Below, piece after piece: positions 27,174 through 34,536 of a stretch of 64,000 nucleotides of DNA. The stretch comes from Mycolicibacter sp. MU0102 (lineage in GTDB: Bacteria; Actinomycetota; Actinomycetes; Mycobacteriales; Mycobacteriaceae). The stretch's first letter is position 1; the number at the start of each line of letters is the position of its first letter. The notes under the pieces were generated by a model. That model searched no databases and had not been told where the DNA came from. It saw only the letters and a program-made list of their open reading frames with translations. Where the stretch lies: NCBI RefSeq assembly GCF_963378105.1, contig NZ_OY726398.1, positions 124,001 through 188,000 of the forward strand, read 5' to 3'. The position numbers and the translations under genes are program-made.

Positions 27174-28298
27174 CTACCAGTCCGACTCGTCGTAGGTGAT
27201 CACGCCGCGGATGTTCTTGCCGTCGACCATGTCCTGGTAGCCGGTGTTGATGTCCTCGAGCTTGTAAGTCGTGGTGATCATCTCGTCGATCTTGAGCAGC
27301 CCGGACTTGTACAGGCCCACCAGCTTGGGGGTCTCGATGTGCGAGCTGCCGCCGCCGAAGATGTTGCCCTTCAAGGTCTTCTGCAACATGGTGAATAGGA
27401 ACAGGTTCAGCTTGACGTCCGCGTCGACCATCGAGCCCATCCCGGTGACCACGCAGGTGCCGGTCTTGGCGGTCAGGATCAGCGCCTCTTCGATGTACTC
27501 GCCCTTCATGTCGCCGACGGCGATGATCACCTTGTCGGCCATCAGGCCCCAGGTCTCCTCCATGACCGGCATGATCGCCTCGGCCATCGACGGGTAGACG
27601 TGGGTCGCGCCGAACTTGACGGCCTGGTCACGCTTGAAGGGTACCGGGTCGATCGCGATGACGCGGCGTGCCCCGGAGAGCACCGCGCCCTGCAGGGCGC
27701 TCATGCCGATACCGCCGACACCGATGATGATCACGGTCTCGCCGGGCTTGACCTCGGCGACGTTGGTGGCCGAACCGAACCCGGTGGGCACCGCGCAGCC
27801 CATGATGGCCGCGGTCTCGAACGGCACGTCCTTGTCGATCTTCACCACGGAGTCCTGGTGCACGGTCATGTAGGGCGAGAACGTGCCGAGCAGGTTCATC
27901 GCCGAGACCTCGTGGCTGCCGGCGTGGATCCGGTTGGTGCCGTCGGCGATGGCCTTGCCGCCCAGCAGTACGGCCCCGCGGTCACACAGCGAGCGGAAAC
28001 CCTTCATACAGGGCGGACAGTTGCCGCAGGCCGGGATGAAGGCCATCACCACATGGTCGCCCTCTTCCAGGCCGGTGACACCCTTGCCGACCTTGGTGAT
28101 GACGCCGGCGCCCTCGTGGCCGCCCAGCGCGGGCAGGGCCATCGGGGTGGCTCCGGTGGTCAAGTGATAGTCGGAGTGGCACATCCCCGCGGCGTGCATC
28201 CGGACCTGGACTTCGCCTTCAACCGGGTCGCCCAGCTCGATCTCGTCGACCCGCCACGGCGAGTTCAGCTCCCACAACAATGCGCCCTTGGTCTTCAT
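27174..28298 (-). CDS. NDMA-type zinc alcohol dehydrogenase
   Basis: This is a 374-residue medium-chain dehydrogenase. It has catalytic zinc ligands (MCHSD, GGHEGAG), the structural zinc cluster (CGNCPPC...LC) and the Rossmann motif GVGGIGMSALQ. Sequence order and C-terminus match the mycobacterial AdhB/NDMA-dependent class, which uses tightly bound NAD or mycofactocin-type acceptors; that family property is inferred. The ATG lies almost at a predicted transcription start (TATGAT -10 at 28312-28307), overlapping a KstR-like operator. This suggests that it acts on alcohols from steroid or fatty lipid breakdown. It converges with the LppA gene. Confidence 0.88.
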   Translation of the reverse strand: MKTKGALLWELNSPWRVDEIELGDPVEGEVQVRMHAAGMCHSDYHLTTGATPMALPALGGHEGAGVITKVGKGVTGLEEGDHVVMAFIPACGNCPPCMKGFRSLCDRGAVLLGGKAIADGTNRIHAGSHEVSAMNLLGTFSPYMTVHQDSVVKIDKDVPFETAAIMGCAVPTGFGSATNVAEVKPGETVIIIGVGGIGMSALQGAVLSGARRVIAIDPVPFKRDQAVKFGATHVYPSMAEAIMPVMEETWGLMADKVIIAVGDMKGEYIEEALILTAKTGTCVVTGMGSMVDADVKLNLFLFTMLQKTLKGNIFGGGSSHIETPKLVGLYKSGLLKIDEMITTTYKLEDINTGYQDMVDGKNIRGVITYDESDW

Positions 28299-28306
28299 GA
28301 CCGGCC

Positions 28307-28324
28307 ATCATAGAACACGTTTCA
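28307..28324. promoter_or_regulatory. KstR-like operator over the alcohol dehydrogenase promoter
   Basis: The 14-mer TAGAACACGTTTCA (28311-28324) fits the KstR consensus TNNAACNNGTTNNA exactly. A minus-strand -10 (TATGAT, 28312-28307) overlaps its edge. It lies 12 bases from the dehydrogenase ATG. KstR represses cholesterol and lipid catabolism genes in mycobacteria; binding here is predicted. Confidence 0.65.
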
Positions 28325-28366
28325 GAAGCTGGCCCGACGGGTGCTCTTACCTGGGAGAATGCTGTC

Positions 28367-29110
28367 TTAGCTGGTCTTGTGTGGAATGCCCACGGACAGG
28401 CCTCCGTCGATGACCAGATCGGACCCGGTCATGTAGGAGGACTCGTCGGAGGCCAGGAAGACCACCGCGGTGGACACTTCCGCCGACTTGGCGCCGCGGC
28501 CCAGCGGAATCTGTAGCGAGTCGTCGGGGATCGCGATCGTCATCCGGGTGCGGATCAGGCCGGGCAGCACACTGTTGATCCGGATGTTGTGCGGTGCCAG
28601 TTCGACGGCGGCGGCTTTGGCCAGCCCGCGTACGCCCCACTTGGAGGCGACATAGCCGTACAGGCCGGCGGTGCCGCGCATCCCTTCGACCGAGGAGATG
28701 TTGATGATGGAGCCGCCGCCGCCGGCTTTCATCGGGGCGACGGCGGCGTGCATGCCCAGCATGGTTCCGGTCAGGTTGACGTCGAGAACCTGCTGCCAGG
28801 CGGCCGCGTCGAAGTTCTCGATAGTGTTGTACTTGGCGATCCCGGCGTTGTTCACCAGCACGTTGAGGCTGCCGAAAGCATCGACTGCGGTCGCCACGGC
28901 CGCTTGCCATTGGTCGGCCTGGGTGACGTCGAGTCGGACGAAGCGGGCGGTATCGGCCCCCAGCTCCTCGGCGAGTTTGCTGCCCTCGTCCTCCAGGACG
29001 TCAGCGATCACGATCTTGGCGCCCTCGGCGGCCAGCGCCCGGGTGTGCGCCGCGCCCATGCCCCGCGCGCCGCCGCTGATCAGCGCGACTTTGCCTTCGA
29101 CTCGTCCCAT
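28367..29110 (-). CDS. Short-chain dehydrogenase/reductase (FabG3-like)
   Basis: This 247-residue classical SDR has the NAD-binding GGARGMG near residue 13, NNAG, the catalytic Ser (NISSVEG) and YxxxK (YGYVASK). It resembles mycobacterial FabG3 (20-beta-hydroxysteroid dehydrogenase, Rv2002), but the true substrate is unknown. The ATG at 29110 gives the usual MGRVEGKVALISGG start; the frame extends upstream without homology. It lies downstream of, and on the same strand as, the KstR-like operator locus but is transcribed toward it, so it has its own promoter. TAACCT at 29124-29119 is a candidate -10. Confidence 0.87.
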   Translation of the reverse strand: MGRVEGKVALISGGARGMGAAHTRALAAEGAKIVIADVLEDEGSKLAEELGADTARFVRLDVTQADQWQAAVATAVDAFGSLNVLVNNAGIAKYNTIENFDAAAWQQVLDVNLTGTMLGMHAAVAPMKAGGGGSIINISSVEGMRGTAGLYGYVASKWGVRGLAKAAAVELAPHNIRINSVLPGLIRTRMTIAIPDDSLQIPLGRGAKSAEVSTAVVFLASDESSYMTGSDLVIDGGLSVGIPHKTS

Positions 29111-29146
29111 GGCTGGCGAGGTTACCTGGGCGGGCACTTTGCCCGT

Positions 29147-29152
29147 TACGCT
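29147..29152 (+). promoter_or_regulatory. Candidate -10 for a leaderless lipase transcript
   Basis: TACGCT ends seven bases before the A of the lipase ATG at 29159, the usual distance from a mycobacterial -10 to the transcription start. No Shine-Dalgarno sequence is present. Together these suggest a leaderless mRNA. Confidence 0.45.
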
Positions 29153-29158
29153 GCCCTG

Positions 29159-29998
29159 ATGGCTGTGACCCGCACCGAGCGAACCTTCGATGGAGTGCGG
29201 GCGGTACCGATCGTCTACGACACCTGGACCCCGGACGCACCGCCGAGTGCCGTGGTGGTGCTGTCCCACGGTTTCGGCGAGCATGCCCGTCGCTACGACC
29301 ATGTCGCGGAGCGGTTCGCTGCGGCGGGGTTGGTGACTTACGCGCTGGACCACCGCGGACACGGGCGCTCGGGCGGCAAGCGAGTGCTGTGCCGCGACAT
29401 CGCGGAATACACCGGTGACTTCCACACACTGGCGGGTATCGCCGCCCGCGAGCACCCTGGCCTACCGCGCGTGGTGCTCGGGCACAGCATGGGCGGGGCG
29501 ATCGTGTTCAGCTACGGCGTCGACCGCCCCGACGACTACCAGCTGATGGTGCTGTCGGGACCCGCGGTGGCCATGACCGACACGGTGTCGCCGGGATTGG
29601 CGTTCGTCGCCAAAGCGGTCGGGGCTATCGCGCCGAGCCTGCCGGTGGAGAAACTCGACAGTGCCCTGGTCTCGCGCGACCCGGCGGTGGTGGTCGCCTA
29701 CAACGAAGATCCACTGGTGCACCACGGTCGGGTGCCGGCCGGTGTGGCGCGCGCGTTGATCAAGGTCGGCGAGACCATGCCGACGCGGGCGCAGGCGCTC
29801 ACCGTGCCGCTGCTGGTGGTGCACGGCGCCGACGACGGCCTGGTGCCCGCCGAAGGCAGCAGGCGGCTGGTGGAGTGCGTCGGCTCGAACGACGTGCGGT
29901 TGACGGTGTATCCGGGGCTTTACCACGAGGTATTCAACGAGCCGGAGCGTGCGCAGGTGCTTGACGACGTGGTGGGCTGGATCGACGCGCATCTGTGA
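29159..29998 (+). CDS. Monoacylglycerol lipase (Rv0183 orthologue)
   Basis: This is a 279-residue alpha/beta-hydrolase, the same length as M. tuberculosis Rv0183 and very similar throughout (DHRGHGRSGGKR and PGLYHEVFNEPER). The nucleophile elbow is GHSMGG, with the Ser near residue 110. The Asp (GADDG) and His (YHEVFN) complete the triad. Rv0183 hydrolyses long-chain monoacylglycerols and is thought to act on host lipids outside the cytoplasm, although no signal peptide is seen here. The frame extends far upstream, antisense to the SDR gene; the ATG at 29159 follows a well-placed -10. Confidence 0.93.
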   Translation: MAVTRTERTFDGVRAVPIVYDTWTPDAPPSAVVVLSHGFGEHARRYDHVAERFAAAGLVTYALDHRGHGRSGGKRVLCRDIAEYTGDFHTLAGIAAREHPGLPRVVLGHSMGGAIVFSYGVDRPDDYQLMVLSGPAVAMTDTVSPGLAFVAKAVGAIAPSLPVEKLDSALVSRDPAVVVAYNEDPLVHHGRVPAGVARALIKVGETMPTRAQALTVPLLVVHGADDGLVPAEGSRRLVECVGSNDVRLTVYPGLYHEVFNEPERAQVLDDVVGWIDAHL

Positions 29999-30030
29999 GT
30001 TGCTGTCGGCGCGGTGTCGCCGCCGTCGGT

Positions 30031-30036
30031 TAGCGT
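30031..30036 (+). promoter_or_regulatory. Candidate -10 for leaderless Rv0184-like transcript
   Basis: TAGCGT ends eight bases before the ATG at 30044, with no Shine-Dalgarno sequence between. This fits a leaderless transcript for the Rv0184/Rv0185 pair. Confidence 0.4.
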
Positions 30037-30043
30037 GGCGGCC

Positions 30044-30796
30044 ATGAGCACCGACGACAAGATGTTGGCGCGGATTGCCGCATTGTTGCGCCAGGCCGAG
30101 GGCACCGACAACGCCCACGAAGCCGATGCGTTCATGGCGGCGGCGCAGCGGTTGGCCACCGCGACCTCCATCGACCTGGCCGTGGCTCGCGCGCACTCAG
30201 CCACCCGGACAGCGGCCACCGCGCCGGTGCAGCGCACCATCACCATCGGTGAGCCGGGCGCCCGGGGGTTGCGCACCTATGTGCAGCTGTTCGTGGGGAT
30301 CGCCGCAGCCAACGACGTGCGCTGCGACGTGGCGACCAACTCGACCTATGTCTACGCCTACGGCTTCGCCGAGGACATCGATGCCACCCACGCGCTCTAC
30401 GCCAGCCTGGTCGTCCAGATGGTCCGGGCTTCGGACGTCTATATCGCCACCGGCGAGCACCGCCCCACCCCGACCATCACCGCTCGACTGAACTTCCACC
30501 TGGCATTCGGTGCTCGGGTGGGCCAGCGGCTGGCAGAGGCCCGCGACGAGACCCGACGCGACGCCGAGAAGGATCGGAGGCGGCCACCTGGCACCGCGAT
30601 TGCGTTGCGCAACAAGGAGGTCGAGCTGCGCGACTTCTACCGCGGTACCTCCAAGGCACGGGGCACCTGGCGGGCCACCCGGGCGTCGGCGGGCTATTCG
30701 TCCGCGGCGCGACGGGCCGGGGACCGCGCTGGGCGCAAAGCCCGGCTGGGCGACAGTGCTGAGCTGTCGGTGGCGCGGTCCGCGCTGGAGCGGTGA
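30044..30796 (+). CDS. DUF2786 protein (Rv0184-like)
   Basis: This 250-residue protein begins with the DUF2786 signature (KMLARIAALLRQAEGTDNAHEADAFMAAAQRL), a helical motif near the N-terminus. A conserved domain follows (about 80-180), then a very basic Arg/Lys-rich C-terminus (about 165-235). The basic tail may bind nucleic acid; this is an inference. An ATG ten codons upstream was rejected because a -10 hexamer lies just before 30044. The next gene overlaps its stop by GTGA, so the two are co-translated, as Rv0184 and Rv0185 appear to be. Confidence 0.82.
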   Translation: MSTDDKMLARIAALLRQAEGTDNAHEADAFMAAAQRLATATSIDLAVARAHSATRTAATAPVQRTITIGEPGARGLRTYVQLFVGIAAANDVRCDVATNSTYVYAYGFAEDIDATHALYASLVVQMVRASDVYIATGEHRPTPTITARLNFHLAFGARVGQRLAEARDETRRDAEKDRRRPPGTAIALRNKEVELRDFYRGTSKARGTWRATRASAGYSSAARRAGDRAGRKARLGDSAELSVARSALER

Positions 30797-31317
30797 GCGC
30801 TGGAACATTGAGTGAAGGCGCTGCAGAGCGCGACGGTCAGCGCGCCAAGGTCTACGCCGCGGAGGTCTTCGTCCGCACCTTATTCGACCGCGCCGCCGAG
30901 AGCGGCAGGCGCAGCGTGGAGTTCTTCGGCACCGAGCTGACGTTGCCGCCCGAGGCCCGTTTCGGCTCGGTAGCCGCCGTCGGGCGCTACGTCGATGACG
31001 TCATGGCGCTGTCGCCGGTGCGCGCGCGGTGGCCGGATGCTTCCGGGTTGGCCGTGCGCGCCCGCCGAGGAACCACCGCGGCGCACTACGAAAAGCTTGG
31101 TGCAGCAGGCGTTATCGCTGTACCGGATCAGCGCGGCGTGGACTGGGCGTTGCGAGAACTGGTGGTGCTGCATGAGATTGCGCACCATCTGTGTGACGTT
31201 CGGCCGCCGCACGGACCGGAATTCGTCGCGACATTCTGCGAACTGGCCGAACTGGTGATGGGCCCGGAGTTGGGCTATGTGCTGCGGGTGGTGTTCGCCA
31301 AAGAGGGTGTGCGGTGA
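30793..31317 (+). CDS. Putative zinc metallopeptidase-like protein (Rv0185-like)
   Basis: This 174-residue protein has a zincin motif HEIAHH (residues 127-132) and a third possible ligand in HGPEF (His140), the pattern of the TIGR04338 family. No signal peptide or membrane segment is present, so it is probably cytoplasmic. It always seems to accompany the DUF2786 gene, but the substrate is unknown. The GTG start overlaps the previous stop. In M. tuberculosis the next genes are bglS and mymT; here a toxin-immunity pair takes the place of bglS. Confidence 0.82.
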   Translation: MSAGTLSEGAAERDGQRAKVYAAEVFVRTLFDRAAESGRRSVEFFGTELTLPPEARFGSVAAVGRYVDDVMALSPVRARWPDASGLAVRARRGTTAAHYEKLGAAGVIAVPDQRGVDWALRELVVLHEIAHHLCDVRPPHGPEFVATFCELAELVMGPELGYVLRVVFAKEGVR

Positions 31318-31341
31318 CGTGCGCTCCGGCGCGGTGTCGGT

Positions 31342-31380
31342 CATTATCTGACGATGGCGAGTAGCGCGGGCGCGCCGTGA
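31342..31380 (+). other. Candidate leaderless promoter with an 8-codon ORF before the TNT gene
   Basis: CATTAT at 31342-31347 is a possible -10, with the start point falling on the ATG at 31354. That ATG opens eight codons (MASSAGAP), and its TGA overlaps the GTG start of the TNT gene as GTGA. The arrangement mirrors the one before the hydrolase gene at 24699. Confidence 0.3.
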
Positions 31381-32975
31381 GTCCTCCAAGCCTGCAGTAT
31401 CTGGGGCTCGGTGCGCTTGTTGCCGCCGCGGGCGGTGACCCCTGGGCTGTTGATGACAGCGTGCAGGCCGGAAGTCCCACCCAGATCAACTTCCTGGCGC
31501 AGGCGTTCCATTCGGCGGCCGGCTCGTCCACCGCGGCCGAGGAGACCTTTCGCACCGCTCGACAGCACTTCGAGCAGTACAACCGCGAGAACGGTGAGCA
31601 GCCGATCAACAATGGCGCCGAAGTGCAACGGGTCAAAGAGGGCCTGCGCGCCACCAACCAACAACTGGGCCAGATCGCGGCTCATCTGGAGACCGTCGCC
31701 GGCGCCCTAGCCCAGGCTCGGCAGCGCTGCGATGAGCAGATCGAGGCGCTCAATGCGAATCTGCAGGGCTACGACGAGTATCTGGCTGACTACAACACCC
31801 ACTACTTGGCGTATATGTTGCACGGCGACGACGTTGATGGCCTGATCGAAAAATGTTGGGACGGTGCGATAACCGACACACGGACGGTCCTGTCCAACGT
31901 CACGATCATCCGCGGCGGCTACGCCAAGGTGCTGCAGTCTGCGCTGACGAACCTGCGGGTCAAGGATGGCTACGAGCCCGATGTCGTGGTGCGCAGCTTC
32001 GACGCCGGTCGCGAAGTGCCGGCACCGGTGAACCCCGGCGATGTGGAGAGTTTCAAGGTCTTAGCCCAGGAGGTCCTGGCCAACGACGGTGTTCCGCCGG
32101 AGCAGATCGAAGCGCGCATCAACGCAGCAGTGCTGCAGGCCCAGCAGCCGCTACCGCGCTACGGGGCCCCCGAGTCGCAGCGGCAGGCGCCGCTGGGGTT
32201 CGGCGATGCGTTCGGGGACCGTTGGCGAGCCACCGAAGAGGCCGTCAAGAACCTGCTCGGGCAGGGCGGGCCAGGCGCCCCCGGTGTCCTGGAATCGTGG
32301 GGTGGCCTGGCCAAGGGGCTCGGTGACTCCTTCCTCAACCCGGTCGGTGCGGGTGTCGCCCAAGTCAAAGACGCCCTGAACGCGCCCAGTCCCGCCTACT
32401 TTCTGGGCGAGAAGGCCTTCGATGTCAGTGCCGCCGCCGTCACGCTTCCTTTTGGGGCGGAGGGGGCAATAGTCCGCGCAGGGCTGCCCGCCGAAGTTCT
32501 CACCGAGGGTGGCGCGCCCGCGGCCGTTCTGCGGGGATGGCATCCCACGGGCGGTCTGTCGTGGCAAGAATTTGAGGCCAGCTTCGGCAGGCCTGAAACC
32601 CGGGTCTGGCCTGAAAACAGCGGCTTCCCGCCGGGCTACATTCCGCAGCCCGCGCAGCTGCCCGAAGGCACCATCATCGACAGGTTTGGTACCGAATGGG
32701 GCCACTACCTGTCGCCAGATGGCACGCCATTTGCGGACCGGTCCTTAGCGCCGGAATCGGTCGGTTCGAACTACAATCGATATATTGTCACCGGAAAACC
32801 ATTGCCTGAGGGCTGGAAAATAGTGCAAGGTCCAGTTGAGCCCTACTATGGACAGGCGCCATCGCCAAATGCGACGCAATATGTAATCACTGCGCCCGAC
32901 GGCATCCGGCCATCCGTGTGGGAGCTCGTAAGACGAGGGGTTCTCGATGAGTATGGACCGCCTTTTGGACGATAA
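31377..32975 (+). CDS. Polymorphic toxin with C-terminal TNT (NAD glycohydrolase-type) domain
   Basis: This is a 532-residue protein with no signal peptide. Residues 1-200 form the same helical module as in the DUF1023 hydrolase at 24699, a linker follows, and residues about 410-530 are a TNT domain. Landmarks are IDRFG (Arg436), Tyr444, Arg455, KPLP, and TQYV with Gln501. TNT is the NAD+-destroying domain of CpnT, which is neutralised inside the producer by an immunity protein. By eye the position of the catalytic His is Asn467. Codon usage and base composition shift to lower GC over the last 200 bases. A small immunity-like gene overlaps the end by 29 bases. Confidence 0.85.
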   Translation: MSPPSLQYLGLGALVAAAGGDPWAVDDSVQAGSPTQINFLAQAFHSAAGSSTAAEETFRTARQHFEQYNRENGEQPINNGAEVQRVKEGLRATNQQLGQIAAHLETVAGALAQARQRCDEQIEALNANLQGYDEYLADYNTHYLAYMLHGDDVDGLIEKCWDGAITDTRTVLSNVTIIRGGYAKVLQSALTNLRVKDGYEPDVVVRSFDAGREVPAPVNPGDVESFKVLAQEVLANDGVPPEQIEARINAAVLQAQQPLPRYGAPESQRQAPLGFGDAFGDRWRATEEAVKNLLGQGGPGAPGVLESWGGLAKGLGDSFLNPVGAGVAQVKDALNAPSPAYFLGEKAFDVSAAAVTLPFGAEGAIVRAGLPAEVLTEGGAPAAVLRGWHPTGGLSWQEFEASFGRPETRVWPENSGFPPGYIPQPAQLPEGTIIDRFGTEWGHYLSPDGTPFADRSLAPESVGSNYNRYIVTGKPLPEGWKIVQGPVEPYYGQAPSPNATQYVITAPDGIRPSVWELVRRGVLDEYGPPFGR

Positions 32976-33366
32976 ATCCAACGCGCTCCAGGTGGAGATC
33001 GATCAACTGTCGGAAGCTCTGGGCGTCCGTTCCATGCCTGTCGGGCTACGGACCAATGACGGACTCAATATCTTCGTCGACGCCGATGGCTCCTATCACT
33101 TCACCTTCTATGAGCGTGGAAAACTCGGCTTTGACCGGGTGGGCAGTCTTGATGACCTACTTTATTGGTACTGCGCAGATATCGTCTCGCGACAAGCATC
33201 TAGGGAAGTCGGTGACCGTGGAGAGCGGTTCAAGTATGAATACGAGGTGCTAAGCGAATTCAATGTCGACTGGGCGAAGAGAAATGTCCGTGAGACCGCG
33301 GCCCTCTTCCGCAATGGACAACCGGAGGACATTGCGCTACTTCCAGACATCGGCGAACCCTTGTGA
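32947..33366 (+). CDS. Putative TNT immunity protein (Imm61-like)
   Basis: This 139-residue soluble protein starts inside the toxin gene (29-base overlap), with GAGGGG about nine bases before the ATG. The pattern DADGSYHFTFYERG then LDDLLYWYCADIVS then FNVDWAKR recalls Imm61-family immunity proteins, the family I associate with the CpnT immunity factor. This is from memory and needs a profile search. Position, size, overlap and acidity all fit an immunity partner that binds the toxin in the cytoplasm. GC content is lower than in neighbouring genes, as is common for toxin-immunity modules gained by transfer. Confidence 0.72.
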   Translation: MSMDRLLDDKSNALQVEIDQLSEALGVRSMPVGLRTNDGLNIFVDADGSYHFTFYERGKLGFDRVGSLDDLLYWYCADIVSRQASREVGDRGERFKYEYEVLSEFNVDWAKRNVRETAALFRNGQPEDIALLPDIGEPL

Positions 33367-33423
33367 CGATCTTCGTTGGTTCGGTCGTAGCCTCAGCCGA
33401 CTAGGTGGTGTAGACCAAGAACA

Positions 33424-33468
33424 GGCGCCGGTGACGCACAACAGTCGAGGTTGTGCGTCACCGGCGCC
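33424..33468. terminator. Bidirectional hairpin between the immunity gene and mymT
   Basis: A perfect 19-base inverted repeat (33424-33442 and 33450-33468, arm GGCGCCGGTGACGCACAAC) encloses a 7-base loop. It lies between convergent genes, with short T-rich stretches on both sides. It is very likely a two-way terminator. Confidence 0.8.
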
Positions 33469-33476
33469 GTCTGTTG

Positions 33477-33626
33477 TTAGTTCTTGACGGGTACCAGTTC
33501 GTCGCCGCAGGTGCATCGGTAGCTCACGTCCGCGCCGGGGCAGTGGCACGCAGTCTCCACACGTACCCGGCATCCACAGCCGTCGTGGCCGCAGGTCAGC
33601 ACGGTCCCATCCTCGTAGTTAGCCAT
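33477..33626 (-). CDS. mymT: Copper metallothionein MymT
   Basis: This is a 49-residue cysteine-rich protein with seven Cys: C12, C17, C19, C27, C29, C38 and C40. The core CGCRVRVETACHC and YRCTCGDELVPVK match M. tuberculosis MymT as remembered. MymT binds several Cu(I) ions in a solvent-shielded core and protects against copper and nitrosative stress. The ATG has AGGAAGG about eight bases upstream. A RicR-type operator overlaps its -10 element (TATAGT, 33678-33673), so copper should induce it. The gene is short enough to be missed by automatic annotation. It sits in the Rv0186A position. Confidence 0.92.
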   Translation of the reverse strand: MANYEDGTVLTCGHDGCGCRVRVETACHCPGADVSYRCTCGDELVPVKN

Positions 33627-33672
33627 CTGTCAGACCTTCCTTTGTGGTCCCGGCGGGCGCCGGGGTTCCCTG

Positions 33673-33695
33673 ACTATATACCCCATAGGGGTATG
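33673..33695. promoter_or_regulatory. RicR/CsoR copper operator and mymT promoter
   Basis: TATACCC-N5-GGGTATG (33677-33695) fits the RicR consensus of mycobacteria. On the minus strand it overlaps the mymT -10 (TATAGT, 33678-33673), so apo-RicR should block transcription until Cu(I) binds. The divergent methyltransferase gene has its own -10 further away (TAGCCT, 33736-33741). Confidence 0.85.
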
Positions 33696-33748
33696 GGGTA
33701 AAGAAAAATCAGAAGCCAGAACTACAGACGCGGGCTAGCCTCGGTGAA

Positions 33749-34408
33749 GTGACTGAAAAGCCCACGCCCCGTGATGTAGATGCCCTGCTGGACAACCTGT
33801 TCGCCGGAGAAGACCCGGCGCTGACGGCGGCGCTGGCCGCCAGCGATGAAGCCGGACTTCCGCCCATCGCGGTCTCGGTGCAACAGGGCACGTTCCTGAA
33901 TCTGCTGGCGACCGCAGCCCGTGCCACCCGCATCCTGGAGATCGGCACGCTGGGCGGCTACAGCACCATCTGGCTGGCGCGCGCCGTCGGACCGACTGGT
34001 TCGGTGGTGACGCTGGAGTACGAGCCCAAGCATGCCGAGGTCGCTCGCGGAAATCTGGACCGCGCCGGCGTCGGTGATCGGGTGCAGATTCTGGTGGGTG
34101 CCGCGCTGGACACCCTGCCGACGCTGACCGGCGAGCCGTTCGACCTGGTGTTCATCGACGCCGACAAGGAGAACAACGTCGGCTACCTGAATTGGGCCGT
34201 GCGGCTATGCCATCCCGGCTCGGTGATCGTGGTGGACAACGTGATCCGCGAGGGCGCGATTCTGGAGCCGCGCTCCGACGACGCGACGGCGCGCGGCAGC
34301 CGGGACGTGTTGGAGCTGATGGGCACACACCCGCGGCTGCGGTCCGCCGCCCTACAGACCGTCGGGGCCAAGGGCTGGGACGGCTTCGCCCTAGCCATCG
34401 TCGGCTAG
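33749..34408 (+). CDS. O-methyltransferase (Rv0187-like)
   Basis: This is a 219-residue SAM-dependent methyltransferase of the catechol/caffeoyl-CoA type (Methyltransf_3). It has the SAM motif ILEIGTLGGYSTIWLAR (about 60-76), LEYEPKH, and the metal-binding FIDADKE and VVDNVIREG. Family members methylate catechol-like hydroxyls with Mg2+; the substrate here is unknown. The GTG start lies eight bases after a TAGCCT -10, suggesting a leaderless transcript. It is divergent from mymT, but the RicR operator is more than 50 bases upstream of its start, so copper control is uncertain. Confidence 0.87.
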   Translation: MTEKPTPRDVDALLDNLFAGEDPALTAALAASDEAGLPPIAVSVQQGTFLNLLATAARATRILEIGTLGGYSTIWLARAVGPTGSVVTLEYEPKHAEVARGNLDRAGVGDRVQILVGAALDTLPTLTGEPFDLVFIDADKENNVGYLNWAVRLCHPGSVIVVDNVIREGAILEPRSDDATARGSRDVLELMGTHPRLRSAALQTVGAKGWDGFALAIVG

Positions 34409-34536
34409 CGGTGGTCGGGCGCGGTTTCGCGGCGAACTTTTCGTTGCTGGCAAACAGTGGCCGGGCGTAATCTTTCATCAGATGGATGGGTGCTGCTAGC
34501 ACCAAACCGCCTGTTGCATAACAGAAAGGTTACGAA

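Noticed and set aside
28589..29158. Upstream extension of the lipase frame
   Set aside because: The extra 190 codons are antisense to the short-chain dehydrogenase, and the known enzyme begins at 29159.
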